A DNA stretch of 64,000 nt from Cheiracanthium punctorium (GCA_038373885.1 JAWZYV010016975.1:1-64000); one strand, 5' to 3'; positions 12,072-23,905 are shown, numbered from the stretch's first letter. Numbers and translations are program-made. The notes: generated by a model from the sequence alone, not told the origin.

Positions 12072-15000
12072 TTATTTTACAAAACCTTGAGCATTAAGTG
12101 GACGTAAATTATACCCCCCTTTTGGTTGTGGAGTAGAGATAACTTGTGTACTAGAGTCTGACAGGCCATCGTTACCAACATTACTTTGCTCATTCTCTGT
12201 CGAGTGTTCAGAATTACTCTGATCAGAGCTGGACACAGTATCACTGTTTTGGCTATCTACTTGTGACCTGACCTCCTCTATTACGACCTGCGAGTCATTA
12301 TTGGGATCTACTGGACTTGTGTGTTCATATCTCCTACGCCTACAACAAGGTAAAAATTGATAATTGAGGGGATCTATGTCTTGCTCTACATCCTCTAAAA
12401 CAGGCTCATCATCCGCCTCTTCAGGTTTATTTAACTCAGGCATGGAAGGAAATACTATTCTTTCAGTAAGTTTAGTTAACCTGTCTACATGAACCAATTG
12501 TTGATCATTGGGATTGTTTACATGTACGACTATATAATTTACATTACTTGTTTTCTCCTTAACTCTATAAATCCCTTTGTTCACTACTGTGAATTTCTTA
12601 GATTGCCCAACTTTCAGCTGAGGTGTGTACAACAAGACTAGATCTCCTACAACTATTTTCTTGTCCTTACAGTGTTTCTCTCTATATTTCTCTTGGGTTT
12701 CAGCCGCCTTTATTAAATTATCTTTGACTATTTTAAATGTCTTTTGTAATCTGACCTATATGTCCTCACTTAAATCTCGTGTGTCTGCATATGACCTGAA
12801 GGTGGGTTTAACAATCAAATCCACTGGTAGAGTTAGATCTCTTCCATAAATCAAATGAGCAGGAGTGTCTTTTAATGCTGAGTGTATAGCTGTTCTATGT
12901 GCCAATAAGGCAAAATGTAAATGCTTATCCCAATCATGGCCCGTTTTATCTACTAAAAATTTTAACGAATTGAAAATTGTGGCATTGACTTTCCCGACCA
13001 CGCCATCCGAACTTGGGTGATAACTCGCTGTGAAATGTTTTCGAATTTTAAGTTTATCATAGACTTTAAGAATTGCTTCAGACAAAAAGGAACTACCTCT
13101 ATCTGTTATGAGATGTTCAGGTATGCCATGTTGGCATATAAATTTTTCAAAGATAAAAGTTATTGTATGGGTTTGTAAGTCTGTTACAGGGTAAGCTTCT
13201 ACCCAACGTGTAAAATAATCACTTATAACAATAACATGTCTGTGTCCTGCCTCAGTGATTGGAAGAGGTCCAACTGCATCCATTCCTATCTGTTGAAAAG
13301 GTCTACTGGTAACTTCTATTCTTTGTAATGGCGCCTTTTGGTTTTTCTTAAATCCCTTTCTTTCCTGACATGGTATGCAAGACTTTACATAGTTTAAAAC
13401 ATGTTTATATAGTCCCCACCAAAAATATTTGTCTTTTATTCGTAGTAAAGTTCTTTTGAAACCAGGGTGTGCAACCGTGGGAGAATCATGAGCTAAAGTT
13501 AAAATCTCTGAAATTAATGTCTTAGGTATAACCAACTTTTCTAGGTGACTCTGTCTATCATTAGAATTGTGTTCTAAGCAATAAAGTAAATTGTTTTTCT
13601 TAAAAAAGGTCATCTCATTAATTCTAAGTTCTACATTATCTTCATTTAACTGATTTAGTATTTCAGCACATTTATGGTCATTTTCTTGTAATGTTTTAAC
13701 CCTGTCTGTTGAAAGAGATTCAGTGTGGACTTGTTCGACAACATTGATGGCATTTACAGGTCTCGACAACACATCAGCAGGAACATTTTGCCTACCTGGT
13801 ATATGTTTTATCTCATAATTATATCCCTGTAAACTTAAAGCCCATCTTGTGACTCGACCACCATCTTTTAGTTTAAGTGCATATTCCAAAGATTTTTGAT
13901 CACACCAAAAAATGAATTTCTTACCCCCATACAAATAATTTCTAAAATGATTGATGCCCCACACCACAGCTAATGCCTCTCTTTCGTATACACTATATCT
14001 AGTTTCAGCATCATTTAGACGTCTACTGGCATATCCTACAGGGTGTAAACAACCATCCTCCCCTTTTTGGCTTAAAACTGCTCCTATTGCAACACCTAAA
14101 GCATCAGTGTTTAGAGTAAATTCCCTGTTCATGTTTGGAATAATTAAGCATGGATAAGATATTAATTTCTCCTTTAAGGTATCAAAAGCAATTTGTTCAT
14201 TATCCCCCCAGTTAAATTTTACTGATCCCTTAGTTAGTTGTGTTAAAGGTAAGGCTATTTCAGCAAAGTTATGAATAAATTTTCTGTAAAAATTGCATAG
14301 ACCCAAAAACGAACGTACATTCTTCTTAGTCTTAGGTACTGGAAAGTCTTTAACAGCATCAATATTACGTGTATCGGGAAATATTTTTCCATTTGTTACT
14401 TGGAAACCCAAATACGAAATCTTGTCTTTAATTAATTGGCATTTTCCTGGATTTATTTTGAGGTTGTGTTTTCCTAACCTAGTGAAGACTACATCTAACT
14501 TTTCAAGATGTTCCTCAAAAGTTGTTGAAGAAATAATTAAGTCGTCTAAGTAAGTATTTATGTTCCAATTGTTTAACCCAGCCAAAACAATATTAAGTAA
14601 TCTTTGAAAAGAAGACGCAGCATTTTTGAGTCCCTGAGGTAGACGATTAAAATGAAATAAACCAAATTCTGTCGTGAAAGCAGTCTTATGTCTATCTTGT
14701 GGATCGAGCTCCATTTGCCAATACCCCGAGCAAAGATCAAGAGATGAGAAAAACTTTGCTCCTTCTAAGGAATCTAACAATTCGGAAATCAAAGGCAAAG
14801 GATAAGGTAAAGGCATCGTTTTCAAATTAAGCTTCCTATAGTCACAAACTAATCGGTAAGTATTATTTTTCTTCTTTACTAAAATAACAGGTGCTGCATA
14901 AGGAGAGTCGCTCATCGATATTATTCCTGCATCTAATAACTGGTCTGACTGAGCTTTTAATTCTTCCCTTAAAGCATAAGGAGCCCTATAGGGTCTTTGT

Positions 15001-15185
15001 CTAACGGGTAACTCATCGGTGAAATAAATTCTGTGTTTCAAAGTTTTGCACCCTGTCAGTTGCGACACAGATTCGGCAAAAACTGACTTGTGTTTATCAA
15101 GTAGTGACATTAATTTAATCTTTTTCTCCTCGTCTAAATGATCCAATTGAAATTTCCCCCCATATAAATCAAAATCATCCTCCAA
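12072..15185 (-). pseudogene. Gypsy-M pol (RT, RNase H, integrase), inactivated
   Basis: One minus-strand frame with a single in-frame stop (TAG at 12753-12755). From the N end it has RT with PVILVKKKNNTYRLVCDYRK and YLDDLIIS, and RNase H with TLNTDALG, YEREALAVVWG and PADVLSRP. Integrase follows with an H-H-C-C finger (SCIPCQ), GMDAVGPLP and ITDRGSSF. The third integrase acidic residue is missing: the SSDGVVGKVN block has glycine (codon 12995-12993) where Gypsy integrases have glutamate. After the stop the frame continues through a GDLVLLYTPQ region to 12072. Upstream of 15185 the frame meets a stop, and protease and gag are not recognisable. The apparent start is TTG, so the true start is unknown. 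Confidence 0.92.
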
Positions 15186-15689
15186 CGTCCTAACTTCCCC
15201 AACGTTTTACGTGAGTGGCCTCCGATTTGTACAGCTTCAACAGGTTCAATTTGAACAATATTAGTGTTTTTTATTTATATGGATTTTACAGTTAGAAAAA
15301 TTAGCTACTTTGACAAAAAAACTGTTATTACTATTATTGTCAATTTGAATCGAGTGAGATATTTGGTCCCAATCACCTATGTAAAGGAAATGTGTAAGAT
15401 TAGATGAAATATGAAATTAATACATGATGGAGATGTTTAGAAAATCTCTGCCTACTTTACTAATAACTTCGCTATATCCTGCTCGGCTTTAAAAGGAAGG
15501 GATTATATGTTTCCTATACACTATAAACCAAAAACAAACCTCCCCTTTATTCTAGACTACCAAAAACAACTTAACTTTCATTACCCATCTGTACTAATTG
15601 TTTCATCAAACAAATATCCCTATCTTTCGCTTGTACTAATATTGATATGAGGAATTATCTCCATGCTTAAGTATTGTTTTTTAGAAGTG
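15186..15689 (-). other. Upstream pol/gag region of Gypsy-M, not readable
   Basis: Where protease and late gag should lie, the minus strand has multiple stops and no zinc knuckle or D-T/S-G motif. Composition is ordinary AT-rich until about 15690, where the anomalous block starts. Confidence 0.5.
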
Positions 15690-17340
15690 CATGCCCAAAC
15701 ATCCATATCCATCCCCATCCACCACACAGAAGTCAAGACAGCCACCTAAACATGCTCCCACACCACCCCAAATCACATACAATCCCCACTTTAAATCCCC
15801 CATCATAAGATCACCAACCAAACATATCGTAACCAGAACCCCGCCAAACACCATCTAATAACATGCACCACGAACCCTCCCCTCAAAACCAAACCCCAAC
15901 CAACACAATCACCCAAAACCTACTAACAAAAAACACCCAACCACTCCTCACCTACACCCAACCCTCACATCTAAATACCAAACCACCAAACCTCAACAAC
16001 ATTTCCTAAATACAAATAATAATATTTACTCTAATCAAATCCATCCCACCATTTTACTATACCCCTTACTTACCTATCCCCACCTAAATCCAAAAAACTA
16101 AACCAACACCCACAACACCAACACCCCCCAATCCTCAATAACATCAATCAAATCCCAAACCCACCACCAACTTCCAACATATATTTCAAACCTCCCCCCC
16201 CACCCCCCAACATATAATAATAACTATACTATTTCATTCAAAACCTATCCACATCACCTAACATAATCCATACTAACATCAACAAAATAAAAAAAAATTA
16301 CTAAATCACTATCATCTTACTCATACTACTGTCATAAACCAAACAATCCCGTACACAAACACTTCTATCCCATATCTCACACCCTCACCAACACTAACAA
16401 CTATTATCAAAAAAAACCACATAAACTCCACTCTCAAACACCAAATGTGTCGTGACAGCTCTCCAGAATATAGAAGTGTGTGCAACTCAGACCCACTTAA
16501 AAGCCTGTCTCCACCTATACATTATAACTCACTAAACAATCGTGTCTGTCACAGTGGACCATCCACACGTGTGCAGATGAGTGACACTCACATACCATTC
16601 ATACTCGCACTACACGTCGTGACGCACAGCTCCGTGGGTCCACTCACATCGTCAGTGGCGCATACGAGCGTGCATCCCTTCCTCGTGGCCACCACAGCCC
16701 CCCCCCCGCGCCCCCCTCCCCTCCAATGTAGACGTGACGAGAACGTTCGAGAGAGTGATGCGCTCGGCCGTTCTCATTGTAACAATACTGTGTCCGGAGT
16801 GTGTGAGTGAGCGTAGAGAGAACGGATTACTGTGGAGCTCCCCGTTATGGGAGCAATCACATGTCTGAGAGATGTAGATCGAGCAGAGAGATCTCTACAC
16901 TTGGCCTCATTTAGTGATGTGCGCCGAGTGCTCGCGCGGAGATAGACGCCCTCCACGACTAGACGTCGTGTGTAGTACACTCTAAAGAACACTAGACACG
17001 AGCATGTGCGGGACACTTCGGCCAGGACGCTCCGCGATTTCGCCTCACCCTCGAAAGTTATAGCCCTCACAAGTCATCTACTGTGTGAGTCGAGTCGTGA
17101 CGTGTGCGACATAGAGTGTGTGTGAGCCCTCATACCATAAATCCCCCCCGCTGTGGGATTCTTCGCCCATGTCTCGTGACAGTACAAAAGCAAACCGCGC
17201 AGAGGGATACCTAAAAAGACTAAGGCAAAAAAAGAAATCGTAAAAACTAACAGAGATTTTTCACCCCCTAGGCGAGAGTAGACTTTTGAACTCCAGTAGG
17301 ATATAAGTGTGAGTGAAGGTCGCCTCATGCCATACAGGAT
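15690..17340. other. Compositionally anomalous block in Gypsy-M gag region
   Basis: From 15873 to 16330 (458 bases) the plus strand contains no G at all, and only two G's occur from 15873 to 16446, while C stays high. From about 16447 to 17340 the composition flips to GC-richer text full of gtgtg, gagag, cacac and cgtg strings, unlike anything else in the window. Short frames here (for example 16445-16810 minus/plus) have no family resemblance. A low-quality consensus is the simplest reading; base-specific editing is an alternative. Confidence 0.85.
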
Positions 17341-17596
17341 GGGCTTAAATCTAAATTCCTGTCACTACCTTGTGACATAAATACTATCACAATATAACAT
17401 ATGTATAATACTGTTAAAATCTAATTTCAAAACACTTTCAAAAATACAATAAAACTTTTTTTTTTTTGTTGTTATGTTGTGTTCTGCCATTTACTATTCT
17501 ACCCAGAGAAATTAACAAACAACAGTATAACTACTCCCAATCAAATCATCATAACACAATATATATCTCAGAGTGCATTCTCTCTTTCACTATTTA
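17341..17596 (-). other. Gypsy-M 5' leader
   Basis: Normal AT-rich sequence between the anomalous block and the primer site, presumably 5' untranslated leader. Nothing coding is seen. Confidence 0.5.
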
Positions 17597-17614
17597 AAAG
17601 AACGCACGGCACCA
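17597..17614 (-). promoter_or_regulatory. Primer-binding site of Gypsy-M
   Basis: One base after the 5' LTR end on the minus strand comes TGGTGCCGTGCG. The TGG start, complementary to a tRNA CCA end, is the hallmark of a primer-binding site. The tRNA was not identified. Confidence 0.6.
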
Positions 17615-17615
17615 T

Positions 17616-19499
17616 TGTTGGGTTTAAAAAAATATACTTGTGTTGTTGACTTATATTAATATCTCAAAATTTGACTTCATTTTAAGTAAATTAACTTTTA
17701 AAATTCTTTGGCCGTTCCAAAAGGAGGTGCCGTAAAATAAACCATTTCCTTAAATTTCCAAAATACAAATAGATTCAATAAAGCAACAAAAATAAACTTA
17801 AAATGGCTTAGTGATCGTATAGATTTAAAAAGCTGTACAAAACCGTTGGTGTTATATCTAAATTCCTGCAAAAACCCTATGAAGTTCGAGTGAAAAAGAA
17901 AATGCACACAAACAAAAGAAATAAACTCTAGAATAAATTGAACAGTTCATTTATTAACATTAACATTAAACAACTATAATAGATTTAAACTCCTGAAGCA
18001 CCAGCTATCGCTTAACAAAGTATTTACCAGCGATCTTAAGGTATTACAATCTTTTTTCATCTGCCCAACTTTTTCACATATTTTGATAATTCTCGATTAT
18101 AATGCTCTAACATAATATTTAGCTTAACAAATTTTATTAAATTACAACTATCTTCCAACATAATACATTTTGCTGAACATACCAAAACAATTCACATGAG
18201 GCACACTAGAACCCAATCTTTAAACATCTACTTCATTTAGTCCCAAGACTACAAAAATTTTATTTTGATTGATCTTAGTAAACCCCATCTTAATCAAATT
18301 AAACAATATTACCAGAAAATATCACATATTAATGCCTCTTATTACCCTTAAAAAATTTAGCTTACATTTCCGGCTTAAACCCACATGTCACACAAAAAAA
18401 ATTAGTGTGGCTGACAAACAATAAATAAAAAATATTAGTTAAAGGAAGCATGCATAAAAAAAAACTTATCCATGGGTTATTTATTGGAGGGCCCTCCTTT
18501 CAACATCACTCAGGTCTCATTTCCGAGTCTCCTTCCTAAGTCACCATCCATAGACGCCATTTTCTCCAGCCGATGTCAAACGAGTCACTCCGACAAAACC
18601 AAGAAGAAAAAAGACGAAGAAGAAGGCCGACGCCACCTCTGACTCTGATATTTATAGCAATCCTCATACTCTAGTACTCAGACTTCGATTGCTGCAGCGA
18701 AATGTTGGCCATTGAGTTGATGTTTAAGTCAGCACTCTTTATTGACTTCGTAATTACGGCCTCTAAAAATTACTTTGTAAATAACGATGTGTATATTTTA
18801 GTAAACGAATATTCTTTGCACTTCCACTTGAATTTAATAACTCCTTATAAATTATTTGCAAGATGTAAAACACATCGTGAACGGCCGTAAAAATTCTTGT
18901 TCCTTGAATCTGGCAACGTCAAAGACGCGGGAACGCATGTATCTGCCGGGATCGTACTGACTCCAAAAGAAAATGGCTACCCAGTAGTGATTGTTGTAAA
19001 TCAAAGAAAATTAGTAAAAATTACAATTGTTAAAATTTATTAATGTTAATATATTAATTAAGGGAACTAGAAGATCGTTATACAAAAAAAAATTTTGTCA
19101 GCCACAAAAAAAAATGTCAGCCACCAAAAAAAACACAAAAAATTACAAATGTAAAATTCATTATCAAAATCATTAAGGTAGTTTTCAACATATGCGCAAC
19201 CCATTATGAAAGAAACTATATCAGGTATTTCACTTAGAAAAATATGTATCTGTCATTTAGCGCGCAATTAATGACAAGCACATGGATCTCTAAATTACAA
19301 ATCCAACTGACACAAAACCCCCCCATAATGTCCTCACATACCCCAAAAACTTAATTTCTCTGGGCAAAATTATCCTAAATAGAACTTTCTTTAATTATTT
19401 TCATTTTTCAAAAAAAAAAAAAAAAGAACTTTTAAATACAATAAAAACCCGTTAATTTTCCACTTAGTCCAAATGTTATTTATTCCCTACGACATAACA
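17616..19499 (-). repeat. Gypsy-M 5' LTR (1884 bp)
   Basis: Right copy of the LTR pair and upstream of pol on the minus strand. The 10-bp length difference from the other LTR is mainly in A and C runs near 19321 and 19411. Confidence 0.9.
18648..18658 (-). promoter_or_regulatory. TATA box in Gypsy-M 5' LTR
   Basis: Minus strand gctataaatat, the copy that would drive genomic transcription of Gypsy-M. Confidence 0.5.
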
Positions 19500-19503
19500 G
19501 CAG

Positions 19504-20704
19504 GCCCGTTGCTTAGCGATGGCCCTGGATATAGCTGCCCGGCAAAAGATGGCCAATTTACACCAGATAAAGCTTCCATTTAAACCATTGTAAGTTTTTG
19601 TTTCAGAAATAAATTTATTTTTATTTATAATTTTAATTTATTTTGAGTTGTAACTCTCGTATGACTACAGAGTTAAAATAGTCATAATAACAGTTCAATG
19701 ACGCTACTTCATATTAAACTAAATGATTATTGATGAATTCTCGATTATCCGAAAATTTCGATTATCCTAAGTAGGTTCGGTACCAATTACTTCGGATAAT
19801 CGAGGTTCTACTACCTCCATCCATCTAGGTCAGATCGCAGATAATTGGGTTGGGTCTTTCATGGGTGTCCGGTATCTGTAAACGGACACCCCACACACAC
19901 ACACACACACACCGATCTGTGCATAGAAATATATATCTGTATGACGCGAATGTTTCAGATGTACGTGTACAAGTGTTCAGGAAAAAAGAAAAAATTCAAC
20001 TCTTATTAAATACTAGAATCCACTGAAGTATACTAGTAAAAGAGGGGGCTGTGGGTCCTCCGTAAACAAAAAACCAGCACTTTAGGTCGAGGACTTACTG
20101 ATAAGCAAGGACAGGGCTTGCAGGGGGTACACAGACATAAGGCACATATTGTTTCCTTTCCTGGTTTACACCAATCCATAAAATTACTGAGAAAGCAACG
20201 AAAAGAAATAATAATTTAAAAAAAAAAAAATAAACTCCAAGGACACCCCTCGAACCTATAATGAATTCTTCTTTTTTGTTGGTTTATCAATTATTTTCTA
20301 AATCTTTGCTGAATCGTTAACTGCACAATCGTTTTCCTTTATTATTGTCTTTTCTTTAGGAGTTACGTTTAAGTTTCATTTTAACTAGAATAGTGTGGCT
20401 TGTAACTATACAATTTCGTGAACTATGTATAAGTTTCTATGCAGAGTTGGGAAAAATACATACAAAATGTATTTTCGATACAAAATACAAATTACATTTC
20501 TTCAAACACAAAAATTACAAAATACAAAATACTTTCTAAATTGAAAAAATACAAAATACATGTATTTTCAAAATACGTCTAAAACTTTAATCAAGAATAA
20601 GTAAAATTTTCTACAAAAACTTCTAGTTTATTTTATTCCGATGTATTTTGAGATGAACAAACAAATGTAATAGTAACTATTTTTTATTTATTCTTTTTAA
20701 TATG
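19504..20704. other. Noncoding stretch before the Maverick-like element
   Basis: No gene. It includes the right end of the possible pogo element (to 19813), a CA microsatellite (19891-19912) and a hAT-like terminus CAGAGTTGGG at 20442 followed by many aatac repeats to about 20580. Confidence 0.55.
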
Positions 20705-20992
20705 AGTAGTAATAAGGCCACTATCGGCGGCGGAAGTGACGTCATAAAGGGGGCGTGGTCATAGGGGGCGTGGCGGGAAGTGACGTCACGAGTGGAGTTG
20801 AGTTGTTTTGTGGCTGCTGGTTGAGTGGAGTTGTTTTCCTGCTGCTGGTTGAGGTGTTTTCCTCCTGTATGGTTGAGTTGTATTTTGCTGGATATGGAGT
20901 CTGCTGTTAGTTTCGTTTTATTTTCGTGAAAGGTTACGAGGGTATTTTTTTACGGGGTGGCAACACCGAATTTCTCTTCACGTGAATGGCAA
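20705..20992 (+). repeat. Left terminal inverted repeat of Maverick-like element
   Basis: Matches 28473-28768 inverted with few substitutions and small indels over about 290 bp. It contains two TGACGTCA palindromes (20737-20744, 20781-20788), GGGGGCGTGG boxes and tandem gagtggagttgtttt units, ending at cacgtgaatggcaa. Confidence 0.88.
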
Positions 20993-22968
20993 CGGGGTTT
21001 AGTTTCGGTATGGGACTTTGAATTTTTCGCAGAATCTTTGGCCAGAATTGTACAATTTGCAAGAGCTTTTAATTTATTTTAGTTAATTATTAACTAATTT
21101 TAGTGCTGCCGTCTGTTATTGAATTTTTAGTGCTGCCATCTTGTGTCATGTTTAGGAACTACCTTTCTTAATTTTGGAATGGGACTTAGAATCCTTTAGA
21201 GTTTGGAACTGATTTTAATGAATTATTTAATTAATGAATTTTAGTTAATTCTTGTAATTAAGGTTAGTGCTGCCCTCTATTATTGAATTTTAGAATTAAT
21301 TTGCAGACTTGGATTTATTTTTAAAAATTATTTTTTTCCCCCTGTCGGCAATGGGATTCGAACCACGCACCAATGGGTCCGTAGTCCGAAGCCTTATCAA
21401 CCTGGCTAGTCGGAGCCCGACTTAATGTTGCTAAAGATTGAACTCTTTTTTTACTTTCGGTATGGGGACTTGGAGAAATTTTCGCTGATAACATGCGGAC
21501 TTGTAATTTTTGGATAGTTGGGACTGCTTTTAATGAATTTTAGTTAATTTTATTTAATTATTAATTAATTTTAGTACCGCCATTATTAATTAATCGAATT
21601 TCGATTCCTATGAACCCTTCTAGCATCTTATTGTTGTGCAACAGTTGCTACAATTAAAACCGAGCCATTATTTTGATGTAAACAACTACCATCAGAACAA
21701 ATAACCACGCACGCTGACTTGTATCCGAAGCGGAAAGAGCTTCTCACTCGCGTTTACCGTGCCGGGAAAAAAAAGTGGAATTTCCGACAGGGTTTCCGAT
21801 ATCGGAACGTTCCCGAGAGCATCGTGGTAGATCAAATTGACGCCCTTTCGGAATGTGACGTCATGAGTGAGAAAAGGGTTGTTTTTCTGCTTCGGAAAGG
21901 TTTCCGAGAAGATCGTGCTAGGGCCCCAGGTTGCATTGCAGCCGAGGGCCTTCCACGAGCAAACAAATATTGCCAAGTAGGCTTACCCCCACTTATCAGG
22001 TATTTCTCCTGTTTAGTGGCAGCTCGTAACTTGAATCACTATTGGTGCTGCTTAAAAAATTATTAAGCTGCTTCCTACTACATGCTCTCCCAGCAATGCT
22101 GAAAATTATGGAGCCTTGCCAGGAAAGTACATATCATAAAACTTAAGAGGTTCACTCTTTCCAATGCATAACAATTTTTTTTTTTTTTCCTGAGGTGGGA
22201 GATATCAAAATTTCTTGTTAAAATGAGCAACCATCCAATGAGATTTAAGACACAAAATGATTACTGTGACATTATCACCTTATAATTGCAAGAATCGCCT
22301 TTCACATTGTGACTTGATAGCAACATCATTAGATGACTGGTCACAAATGAAGCCCCGCTGTACATAATCACAGATCATTTATTTACCATTAACAGTGTGT
22401 GCTTTTACGGTATTTATATTTTTTGTTTTATAAAGACAACAACATTACACAAGCCAATTTGTTTGTAGTATTTCTCTAAGAGACTTTAATAAATAAAAAC
22501 TTATTGAAACTGTTTCATCTTTTTATTTATGCAATACAATATATTTATAAATTTGATTTCATGGATCATCATACTCACACACAGGGATTATACTTCTCAT
22601 CTTTCTTCGGCACTTTCTTATATGAACTGATTTCTTTTTTCTCTTGCAGCTTGTACAAATGGGCAGATGACTCTTGATCCTATTTTACAAGCCGAAAAAG
22701 TACAAGTACAATGTTGCTCTTTCAAATGTACAGCAAAATTGTACAAGCACTCATTAGGCATAAAAAACAAACTGTGTTGATCACATTCTAGGGAAAAAAA
22801 AATTGGTATGATGCTAAAGAAGAAAAATAAAAGCAATGTGCAGCATGCAAAACTCAAACTTGTCTTCAGCAATCAAGAAGCCACACATTTCACACTGTCA
22901 CATACAACGTTAGGTCTCCTAAGCTGACACAAAAATAGCTTATTGCTTACACTAGCAATTGATTCATA
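20993..22968. other. Maverick-like interior, left part, no gene recognised
   Basis: It starts with a locally repetitive tract in which agtgctgcc recurs three times (21102, 21129, 21266). The longest frames (21719-22066 plus, 21692-21976 minus) overlap antisense to each other and have no recognisable motif. That stretch is rich in the palindromic parts ttccgatatcggaa and cggaaaggtttccg and includes TGACGTCA at 21856. Confidence 0.5.
21338..21422 (-). repeat. tRNA-derived sequence (pseudogene or SINE head)
   Basis: On the minus strand tagccaggttgataaggc resembles a pol III A box and ggttcgaatcc is a clear B box. Between them ctacgga looks like an arginine ACG anticodon loop. Acceptor and T stems pair poorly, so a functional tRNA is unlikely. 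Confidence 0.5.
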
Positions 22969-23492
22969 AAGTAAATGAAAACTTAGTATAAAAATACACA
23001 TATATAAAACAATAGTAATTCACAGGTATGATTGTTTAGACAGAAATTTTTTTCAGTCTCCATCAGCCTTTACACTGTGTCTTACCAAACAGTGGGATCT
23101 GAAAAATAAACAAAAGCATGTTGCCACATGTAAAAAAAGAAAAAGGCGAGAAACCGTAGAGATTAAAGAAAGGGAAAGAAAAAAAAAGTGGTGAAGGTGG
23201 GGGATAAAGAAAAAGACAAACAAAAGTAATTAAATAAATAAGCAAAAAAAGAACACAGACCATCAAACCAAAGAACAAAAACAAAGATAACATTAATCTC
23301 TAGTTTCTCGCTTTTTTTCTTTTCTTCCATGCGGCAACATGCTTCTTTTGTTTATTTTCCAGTTCCCACTGTTTGGTGAAATGTAGTGTAAAGACTGATG
23401 AAGACTGAAAAAATTTTTGATTGAAACGATCGTACCTGTGAATTGGTATCGTTATATGTGTGTTTTTTACACAAAGTTTTATTTACTTTATC
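22969..23492. repeat. Fold-back (hairpin) sequence within Maverick-like interior
   Basis: About 185-bp arms (22969-23155 and 23308-23492) are inverted copies separated by about 150 bases of purine-rich loop. Shared segments include aattcacaggta, cagtct-catcag and accaaacagtggga. Outer tips read aaagtaaat and atttacttt. No coding potential. Confidence 0.7.
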
Positions 23493-23659
23493 TTTTAACA
23501 CCAGTATTTTGAGTGTTTTTACTGAACTGATTCATGCTTGGCAAATTGTCCCTCTTGCCGAATAATTATCAAGTAGTAAATGACTTCATATGATACTGTA
23601 TAAATACACAAGAAAAGTAATTTTATATAACACATAAATAACCTGTTAACTATATAACA

Positions 23660-23905
23660 GGAAAGATGTTTGTGTGATTATAACAACGCTACGCTCGGGC
23701 GATCTGCTAAGGATGGGGGATGCCTTGATAGGAAGACTTTCTAAGGGGTTCTAATGTGTATTCACGTTACATCTGGAGAAAAATCTACCAAATCTCCAGA
23801 CCGTTAGATCGACAGCCGTGCGCTGGGACCCGAACATAGGACTTTCATAATTGAATTCGTCTGTCTACCATTTTTAGTGACATAACCACTGTGCCAATAA
23901 TGGGA
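23660..23905 (-). repeat. tRNA-derived SINE, copy 1
   Basis: On the minus strand tggcacagtggttatg fits the pol III A box and tgttcgggtcccag the B box, followed by a body with gtcgatctaacggtctggag and a tail shared with 24008-24245 and 39795-39945. Three copies with tRNA-like promoter elements support a SINE family. Confidence 0.72.

Larger units (their letters stand above)
9596..19499 (-). mobile_element. Gypsy-M: complete minus-strand Ty3/Gypsy retrotransposon
   Basis: Two direct LTRs (9596-11469, 17616-19499) run from TGTTGGG to CATAACA on the plus strand. A 4-bp duplication GCAG lies outside them (9592-9595, 19500-19503). pol lies between them on the minus strand. A PBS-like tract lies next to the right (5') LTR and a purine tract next to the left (3') LTR. 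The LTRs differ at only about a dozen places, half of them homopolymer lengths, so insertion looks recent. Even so, pol has a stop and a catalytic change, and the gag region is unreadable. Confidence 0.9.
8002..19813. mobile_element. Possible pogo/Tigger-like element split by Gypsy-M
   Basis: The left end CAGTAGCACCTCGATTATCC (8002) follows TA. The inverted counterpart, ggataatcgaggttctact, ends near 19813. These termini resemble pogo/Tigger ends of the Tc1/mariner superfamily. Removing the Gypsy insertion leaves about 1.9 kb. No transposase could be read, the right-hand TA is not clear, and the two ends could belong to different copies. Confidence 0.38.

Noticed and set aside
15690..16446. 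Proven APOBEC-type hypermutation
   Set aside because: Editing should affect the whole element and leave context preference. Here the change is local and total, and the LTRs are nearly identical, so I keep it as an open question.
16445..17328. Short frames (121, 98 and 84 codons) in the anomalous block
   Set aside because: The underlying sequence is suspect and none resembles gag or any known domain.
21338..21422. Functional tRNA gene
   Set aside because: Good A and B boxes, but acceptor, anticodon and T stems do not pair properly.
21692..22066. 94-codon and 115-codon antisense frames in the Maverick-like interior
   Set aside because: They overlap on opposite strands, show no motif, and the region is partly palindromic, so they are probably chance frames.
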